A stretch of 64,000 nt of DNA from Streptomyces lomondensis (lineage in GTDB: Bacteria; Actinomycetota; Actinomycetes; Streptomycetales; Streptomycetaceae): the NCBI RefSeq assembly GCF_014651035.1, contig NZ_BMWC01000004.1, forward strand, positions 124,001-188,000, given 5' to 3'. The position numbers were made by a program, and so were the translations under genes. The notes below the pieces were generated by a model. That model was not told the DNA's origin. It made no database searches and saw only the letters and a list, made by a program, of their open reading frames with translations. Positions 59,548 to 64,000 of this stretch are shown here, piece by piece. The first letter of the stretch is position 1. Each line of letters opens with the position of its first letter.

Positions 59548-60993
59548 TCAGCTCCCGGCCGTTCCCCGCTCCAGCAGCGGAGCCGCGTCGGAGAGTACCC
59601 CGGCGATCCTGGCCAGCGTCTCCTCGTCCCGCTCGACGGCGCCGAGCACCGGCCCGGCCGCCGTGTCCCAGCGGCGCGCGACCGCCGCCGGGTCCTCCCC
59701 GGTCAGCAGCCCGGCCGCCTGCGCGGCGGCGCCGAGCGCCACCAGCTCCTTCGCCTCGGGCACCTGCACCGGGCGCCCCGACAGCCGCCGTACGGTCTGC
59801 TGCCAGGCCGTGCCCCGGGCGCCGCCGCCGATCAGCAGCAGGGGCGCCGACGGGTCGGCGTCCTCGTCCAGGACCAGGTCGAGCGCGCCCAGCAGGGAGT
59901 GGACGGCACCGTCGTAGGCGGCCTGGAGCAGCTGGCCGGCGGTGGTGTCGTGGCGCAGGCCGTGCAGCAGGCCGGAGGCGTTCGGCAGGTTCGGCGTGCG
60001 TTCGCCGTCCAGGTAGGGCAGCAGGGTGACGGCCGTGCCGGGCTCGACGGCCTCGCGGTCCAGGCGCAGCAGCGTCGCCACGCGGTCGACGGCGAGCGTG
60101 CAGTTCAGGGTGCAGGCCAGCGGCAGCCAGTCGCCGCGGGCGTCGGCGAAGCCCGCCACCGTGCCGCTCGGGTCGCCGGGCCGCCGCTGCGACACGGCGT
60201 ACACCGTGCCCGAGGTGCCGAGGCTCATCACCGGCACGCCGGGGCGGATCCCGAGGCCCAGCGCCGCCGCCGCGTTGTCGCCGGTGCCGGGCGCGACCAG
60301 GGTGCCCTTGGAGAACGGCAGGTCATGGCTGTCGCGCACCGTGCCCGCCACCTCGCCGGGCCGGACCACCCGGGGCAGCAGGGCCGGGTCGAGCCCCACG
60401 TGCACCAGGATCTCCTCGTCGTACGCCTCCGTCGCGGACGCCCACCAGCCCGTCCCGGAGGCGTCACCGCGGTCGGTCGTGCCCTGGCCGGTGAGCCGCT
60501 CGGTGAGGTAGTCGTGGGGGAGGCGCACGGCCTTCGTGGCGCGGACCGCCTCCGGCTCGTGCTCGGCCAGCCAGGCCCACTTGGTGACCGTGAACGAGGC
60601 CGCGGGGACGAGGCCGGTGCGCTCGGCCCAGAACTTCGCGCCGCCCAGCTCCTCGGTCAGCCGGCGCGCCTGCGGCGCCGAGCGCACGTCGTTCCACAGC
60701 AGGGCCGGACGCACCGGCTCGCCCCGGTCGTCCAGGGCGACCAGGCCGTGCTGCTGCCCGCCGACCGACACCGCCGCGGCCTCGTGCGCCGCGTCGCCGC
60801 ACTGGCGCAGGGCCTCGCACAGCGCGTCCCACCACTGGCGCGGATCGCTCTCGCGGCCCGCCCCCGAGGAGACGGTGTGCGGCGCCTGGCCGCTCGCGAC
60901 GACCCGGCCGGTGGCCGCGTCGACGACCAGAGCCTTCGTGGACTGGGTGGACGAGTCCACGCCGACGACGAGCGGACCCTCGGCTGCTGACAT
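59548..60993 (-). CDS. xylB: Xylulokinase XylB
   Basis: An FGGY-family sugar kinase of 481 residues phosphorylating D-xylulose. It has the N-terminal nucleotide motif GVDSSTQSTKALVVD, the segment VSVGGQQHGLVALD with the catalytic region, LGTSGTVYAV and the C-terminal ATP motif LLIGGGARGTAWQQ. The start is ATG 60991-60993 with AGGGAG upstream; the longer reading frame covers antisense sequence of xylA and was not used. It is divergent from xylA. Confidence 0.95.
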   Translation of the reverse strand: MSAAEGPLVVGVDSSTQSTKALVVDAATGRVVASGQAPHTVSSGAGRESDPRQWWDALCEALRQCGDAAHEAAAVSVGGQQHGLVALDDRGEPVRPALLWNDVRSAPQARRLTEELGGAKFWAERTGLVPAASFTVTKWAWLAEHEPEAVRATKAVRLPHDYLTERLTGQGTTDRGDASGTGWWASATEAYDEEILVHVGLDPALLPRVVRPGEVAGTVRDSHDLPFSKGTLVAPGTGDNAAAALGLGIRPGVPVMSLGTSGTVYAVSQRRPGDPSGTVAGFADARGDWLPLACTLNCTLAVDRVATLLRLDREAVEPGTAVTLLPYLDGERTPNLPNASGLLHGLRHDTTAGQLLQAAYDGAVHSLLGALDLVLDEDADPSAPLLLIGGGARGTAWQQTVRRLSGRPVQVPEAKELVALGAAAQAAGLLTGEDPAAVARRWDTAAGPVLGAVERDEETLARIAGVLSDAAPLLERGTAGS

Positions 60994-61033
60994 CGGGCTT
61001 CTCCCTACTGAACGCGGCACGTGTCTCTGTTCG

Positions 61034-61082
61034 GAGCACCTTGTCTCTTCCCAGAGAGGTGCTCGCATACTAATTTGTAAAT
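61034..61082. promoter_or_regulatory. Inverted repeats between xylB and xylA
   Basis: GAGCACCT (61034-61041) pairs with AGGTGCTC (61057-61064), and an inner CTCT/AGAG lengthens the stem. Nine bases further, ATTTGTAAAT (61073-61082) is an AT-rich palindrome unlike the surrounding DNA. These are candidates for the operator of the ROK regulator and for promoter elements of both genes. Confidence 0.55.
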
Positions 61083-61122
61083 CGGCATGACGAAATAGCC
61101 TCAGCGAGCAAGGAGCCGCGGC

Positions 61123-62289
61123 ATGAGCTACCAGCCCACCCCCGAGGACAGGTTCACGTTCGGCTTGTGGACCGTCGGCTGGCAGGGACGGGACCCCTTC
61201 GGCGACGCCACCCGGCGTGCCCTGGACCCGGTCGAGACGGTGCAGCGCCTGGCCGAACTCGGCGCCCACGGCGTGACCTTCCACGACGACGACCTGATCC
61301 CGTTCGGCTCGAGCGACACCGAGCGCGAGGCCCACATCAAGCGCTTCCGGCAGGCCCTGGACGCCACGGGCATGAAGGTCCCGATGGCCACCACCAACCT
61401 CTTCACGCACCCGGTCTTCAAGGACGGCGCGTTCACCGCCAACGACCGCGACGTGCGCCGCTACGCGCTGCGCAAGACCATCCGCAACATCGACCTCGCC
61501 GTCGAGCTGGGCGCCCAGGTGTACGTGGCCTGGGGCGGTCGGGAGGGTGCCGAGTCGGGTGCCGCCAAGGACGTCCGCGCGGCCCTGGACCGGATGAAGG
61601 AGGCCTTCGACCTGCTCGGCGAGTACGTCACCTCCCAGGGCTACGACCTGCGCTTCGCGATCGAGCCCAAGCCGAACGAGCCGCGCGGCGACATCCTGCT
61701 GCCGACCGTCGGCCACGCCCTGGCGTTCATCGAGCGCCTGGAGCGGCCGGAGCTCTACGGCGTCAACCCCGAGGTCGGGCACGAGCAGATGGCCGGGCTG
61801 AACTTCCCGCACGGCATCGCGCAGGCCCTGTGGGCGGGCAAGCTGTTCCACATCGACCTCAACGGCCAGTCCGGCATCAAGTACGACCAGGACCTGCGCT
61901 TCGGCGCCGGTGACCTGCGCGCCGCGTTCTGGCTGGTCGACCTGCTGGAGTCGGCCGGCTACACCGGCCCCCGGCACTTCGACTTCAAGCCGCCGCGGAC
62001 CGAGGACCTCGACGGGGTGTGGGCCTCGGCGGCCGGCTGCATGCGCAACTACCTCATCCTCAAGGAGCGCGCCGCCGCCTTCCGCGCCGACCCGGAGGTG
62101 CAGGAGGCGCTGCGCGCGGCCCGCCTGGACGAGCTGGCCCAGCCCACCGCGGCGGACGGCCTCCAGGCCCTGCTCGCCGACCGGTCGGCCTTCGAGGCCT
62201 TCGACGTCGAGGCCGCCGCGGCCCGCGGCATGGCCTTCGAGCAGCTGGACCAGCTGGCGATGGACCACCTGCTGGGGGCGCGTGGCTGA
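61123..62289 (+). CDS. xylA: Xylose isomerase XylA
   Basis: The classic Streptomyces-type (class I) xylose isomerase, 388 residues, interconverting D-xylose and D-xylulose. It starts MSYQPTPEDRFTFGLWTVGW and has the catalytic-His region VTFHDDDLIPFG, the metal ligands in AIEPKPNEPRGD and NPEVGHEQMAG, HIDLNGQ with GIKYDQDLRFG, and FDFKPPRTED. It lies divergent from xylB, and the length is exactly that of the well-known enzymes. Expression is expected to be xylose-induced. Confidence 0.97.
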   Translation: MSYQPTPEDRFTFGLWTVGWQGRDPFGDATRRALDPVETVQRLAELGAHGVTFHDDDLIPFGSSDTEREAHIKRFRQALDATGMKVPMATTNLFTHPVFKDGAFTANDRDVRRYALRKTIRNIDLAVELGAQVYVAWGGREGAESGAAKDVRAALDRMKEAFDLLGEYVTSQGYDLRFAIEPKPNEPRGDILLPTVGHALAFIERLERPELYGVNPEVGHEQMAGLNFPHGIAQALWAGKLFHIDLNGQSGIKYDQDLRFGAGDLRAAFWLVDLLESAGYTGPRHFDFKPPRTEDLDGVWASAAGCMRNYLILKERAAAFRADPEVQEALRAARLDELAQPTAADGLQALLADRSAFEAFDVEAAAARGMAFEQLDQLAMDHLLGARG

Positions 62290-62561
62290 GGCCACGCGTG
62301 CGTGCGGCGGGCCGGCTTCAGGCGGGCGTTGCGCACCCCGGAGCCGTGAGGCCGCACGCGCGCTTGCGGGCCATTGCGCGGCCCGCGCCGTGCGGTGTCG
62401 CGCAGCGTGAGCCCGCACGCGCGCGTGCGGGCCCGTCGGCCGGTCACCGCGATCGGCTGACGGGGCCGTCATGCTCCGGAATCATGCGATCCATGCCATG
62501 AGCCGGTATCAACTTCCGTGCGCCCCTCCCGCCTTGTGCGGCAGGCGGCGACCCTGGCGGT
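62290..62561. other. Intergenic region with GC-rich hairpins after xylA
   Basis: No gene seen. Two similar hairpin units follow one another: GGCCGCACGCGCGCTTGCGGGCC (approx. 62350-62372, given as one arm-loop-arm unit GGCCGC...GCGGGCC) and GCCCGCACGC-GC-GCGTGCGGGC (62411-62432), each preceded by GTGAG. They probably end the xylA transcript. Confidence 0.55.
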
Positions 62562-62912
62562 ATGGCCCTGCCGCCCGTACCGCCTCACCCGCCCGGACCT
62601 CCCCGGCGCCGGAGTCCGCTGCTCATCCTGCTCGCCGTGCTCGTGGCCGCCGCAGCCGTGTCCGTCGTGGTGCTGATGGCCTCGGGACGGGACGACTCGC
62701 CGGACGAGGGGACGCCCGGCGAGGGCACGAGCAGCACTCCCGCGCCGTCCTTCGGCATTCCGACCGAGCTGCCCACCGGATTGCCGAGCGAGCTGCCGAC
62801 CCGGCTGCCGTCGGGCTTTCCGAGTCAGCTGCCGAGTGATCTACCGAGTGATCTGCCGAGCGACCTCGAATCGCTCCTGCCGTCCCTGGACACCGGCGGG
62901 CTACTGCCCTGA
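62562..62912 (+). CDS. Membrane-anchored protein with LPSx repeats
   Basis: A 116-residue protein. A short proline-rich, basic N-terminus (1-18) is followed by one membrane helix (about 19-41; LLILLAVLVAAAAVSVVVLM) and an outside tail. From about residue 66 the tail consists of four-residue units LPTx/LPSx (IPTE-LPTG-LPSE-LPTR-LPSG and on to LPSD-LPSD). No globular domain is present. The last 12 bases overlap the convergent SWIM-protein gene. The function is unknown; the repeat could form an extended stalk in the cell wall. Confidence 0.65.
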   Translation: MALPPVPPHPPGPPRRRSPLLILLAVLVAAAAVSVVVLMASGRDDSPDEGTPGEGTSSTPAPSFGIPTELPTGLPSELPTRLPSGFPSQLPSDLPSDLPSDLESLLPSLDTGGLLP

Positions 62913-64000
62913 CCGCGGCGCGGATCCGTCCCCGGCGGCGAGTTCCGCCGACGTCAGCGCCGTCGCCGGATCCTGGGCGGCGCCTCCCGCGGGCAGCCAG
63001 CGGCCGCCTTCCCGGTGGTACGGCCACCACCGGCCGTCCCGGCCTAGCCGGAGCTGAACCGGTGCGCCGACGACCGTCCACCGGTTGCCCCGGGCCCGCA
63101 GCTCGGGCCGCTCGTCCGCGTCCCAGGCCGACTCCAGGGCGGCACGCGCGCGTGCGAGCGCTTCGCCCTGAACCCGCCACTCCTCGTCGAGGACGGCCAG
63201 CGCGTCCGAGCCGCCGAGACGCCAGGCGCGCACCGCTGCCGCCAGCCCCTCCCGGCCGCGTCCCGACCCGTCGGCGAGACGGCCCGCCACCTCCCGTCCA
63301 GGGTCGCCCGCGGCCAGCCGTACCGCGTCCTGCGCCACCGTCAGCTCGGCGTCGCAGCCGCCCCGGAGTGCCTCCGCGAGCAGGCGGCGGGCCTGTACGG
63401 CGGTCCGTGCGGCCAGGAACTCCAGCGCGGCCGGGTCGATGCCGGCGGCGGGCGGTGTCCCGGTGTCCAGGGACGGCGGCAGGCCCGGCTCCTCGGGCAG
63501 GTCGGGCAGGGCCGGCAGCGGGGGCAGGATGTCACCGGCCGCGTACGCCTCGGCCGCGTCCACACCCTTGGGCCCGGAGGAGTCGGCGGCGGATGCGCCA
63601 CTGCGCGACTGGAGGTCACCCAGCAGGGTCGCTTCATCGCGCCCGCGCATCAGCAGCAGGACGAACGGGTCCTGGTCGAGCAGCCGTGCCACCTGGTAGC
63701 AGAGCGCCGCCGTGTGCCCGCAGTGGTCCCAGGCCCCGCAGCCGCACTCCGGTTCCAGATCGCCCAGGCCCGGCAGCAGTTCGACGCCCGCGGCCGCCGC
63801 GTCCTCGACCAGGTGCGGCGGCATCTCCCGGTCCAGCAGCGCCGCCACATGACCGGACCGCTCCACGGCCATGTCCAGGAGGCGGTCCCATTGCTCGGGC
63901 GTCAGCTCCGCCAGCAGGACGTCGGCCCGGTGCGCCGTGCGGTCGCGGTCCTGGACGACGGCCGTGAGGCGCCCCGGGCGCACCGACACCGCGCCCACCG
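62901..64000 (-). CDS. SWIM zinc-finger protein (N-terminus beyond window)
   Basis: A partial protein whose frame is open to the right window edge; about 366 residues are visible. The SWIM zinc finger is ECGCGAWDHCGHTAALCYQ (CxC...CxH), and the VLLAELTPEQWDRLLDMAV segment precedes it. The C-terminal half is Ala/Arg/Leu-rich and helical. In actinobacteria this protein type is usually encoded next to a SNF2-like DEAD/DEAH helicase, which would lie outside the window. It ends overlapping the convergent LPSx-repeat gene by 12 bases. Confidence 0.85.
   Translation of the reverse strand, partial: VGAVSVRPGRLTAVVQDRDRTAHRADVLLAELTPEQWDRLLDMAVERSGHVAALLDREMPPHLVEDAAAAGVELLPGLGDLEPECGCGAWDHCGHTAALCYQVARLLDQDPFVLLLMRGRDEATLLGDLQSRSGASAADSSGPKGVDAAEAYAAGDILPPLPALPDLPEEPGLPPSLDTGTPPAAGIDPAALEFLAARTAVQARRLLAEALRGGCDAELTVAQDAVRLAAGDPGREVAGRLADGSGRGREGLAAAVRAWRLGGSDALAVLDEEWRVQGEALARARAALESAWDADERPELRARGNRWTVVGAPVQLRLGRDGRWWPYHREGGRWLPAGGAAQDPATALTSAELAAGDGSAPRSGQ

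Noticed and set aside
60994..62472. Long upstream extension of the xylB frame across xylA
   Set aside because: The extension is antisense to xylA, which is certain; XylB homology starts at 60993.

Overview
The window is high-GC, densely coded DNA with strong third-position GC bias, GGAGG-type ribosome sites, many GTG starts and some TTG starts, and overlapping ATGA/GTGA gene junctions. The gene content (WhiJ-like regulator/DUF397 pair, SpoIIE-type phosphatases, RppA type III polyketide synthase, CYP158-like P450, MurT/GatD, LytTR/symporter operon, several Tat substrates) points to a Streptomyces chromosome. From memory, the order resembles the S. coelicolor segment running from bioB (about SCO1244) down to xylA (SCO1169), so most of it looks like conserved chromosome arm rather than an island.

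Layout. 1-2145: divergent biotin genes bioB (cut by the window edge) and bioF. 2198-3971: DUF397 protein, WhiJ-like regulator and divergent anti-sigma-like ATPase. 4153-5515: DUF6328 membrane protein and a secreted NlpC/P60 hydrolase behind a c-di-AMP (ydaO/yuaA) riboswitch. 5887-9156: a ClpP-like protein that has lost its catalytic Ser and Asp, its small partner, an orphan Phd/YefM antitoxin, a membrane protein and its divergent TetR regulator. 9268-13884: urease operon ureABCFGD with a GlnR-like box upstream. 14015-22018: secreted tripeptidyl aminopeptidase, epimerase, acyltransferase, RpiB-like isomerase and two PAS/SpoIIE phosphatases. 22163-24840: DDAH-like enzyme plus ornithine aminotransferase with an Lrp regulator (arginine/ornithine metabolism). 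24964-29011: LytTR regulator, small membrane protein, sodium/solute symporter and LytS-like kinase in one operon.

29016-37553: membrane Ser/Thr kinase overlapping a PASTA lipoprotein gene, CtaG-like protein, phosphofructokinase, the GatD/MurT lipid II amidating enzyme and peptide deformylase. 37617-40443: TetR/acyl-CoA dehydrogenase pair and a lipoprotein. 40478-43285: the flaviolin operon rppA - P450 - cupin monooxygenase, in which rppA carries an in-frame TAG and the P450 a one-base frameshift, so the pathway looks dead in this strain or the assembly has two errors. 43461-52952: TenA-like protein, aldehyde dehydrogenase, NUDIX/DNA ligase pair, FAD oxidoreductase with divergent XRE-cupin regulator, and a quinone oxidoreductase/two acyl-CoA dehydrogenase operon. 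53159-57967: secreted phosphodiesterase, phosphodiester glycosidase, methyltransferase-NUDIX fusion, DUF5519 and Tat amidase. 58192-62289: xylose genes (ROK regulator, xylB, divergent xylA). 62562-64000: a proline-rich repeat membrane protein and a SWIM zinc-finger protein cut by the right edge.

No tRNA, rRNA, insertion sequence, integrase or CRISPR array was seen. The most unusual points are the degenerate ClpP with its partner gene, the broken rppA/P450 operon, an 88-base structured inverted repeat upstream of the phosphofructokinase gene, a dispersed GGGGCGCGGGGAACTGCGCG repeat family, a 139-base overlap between the lipoprotein and kinase genes, and several unassigned operator-like palindromes.
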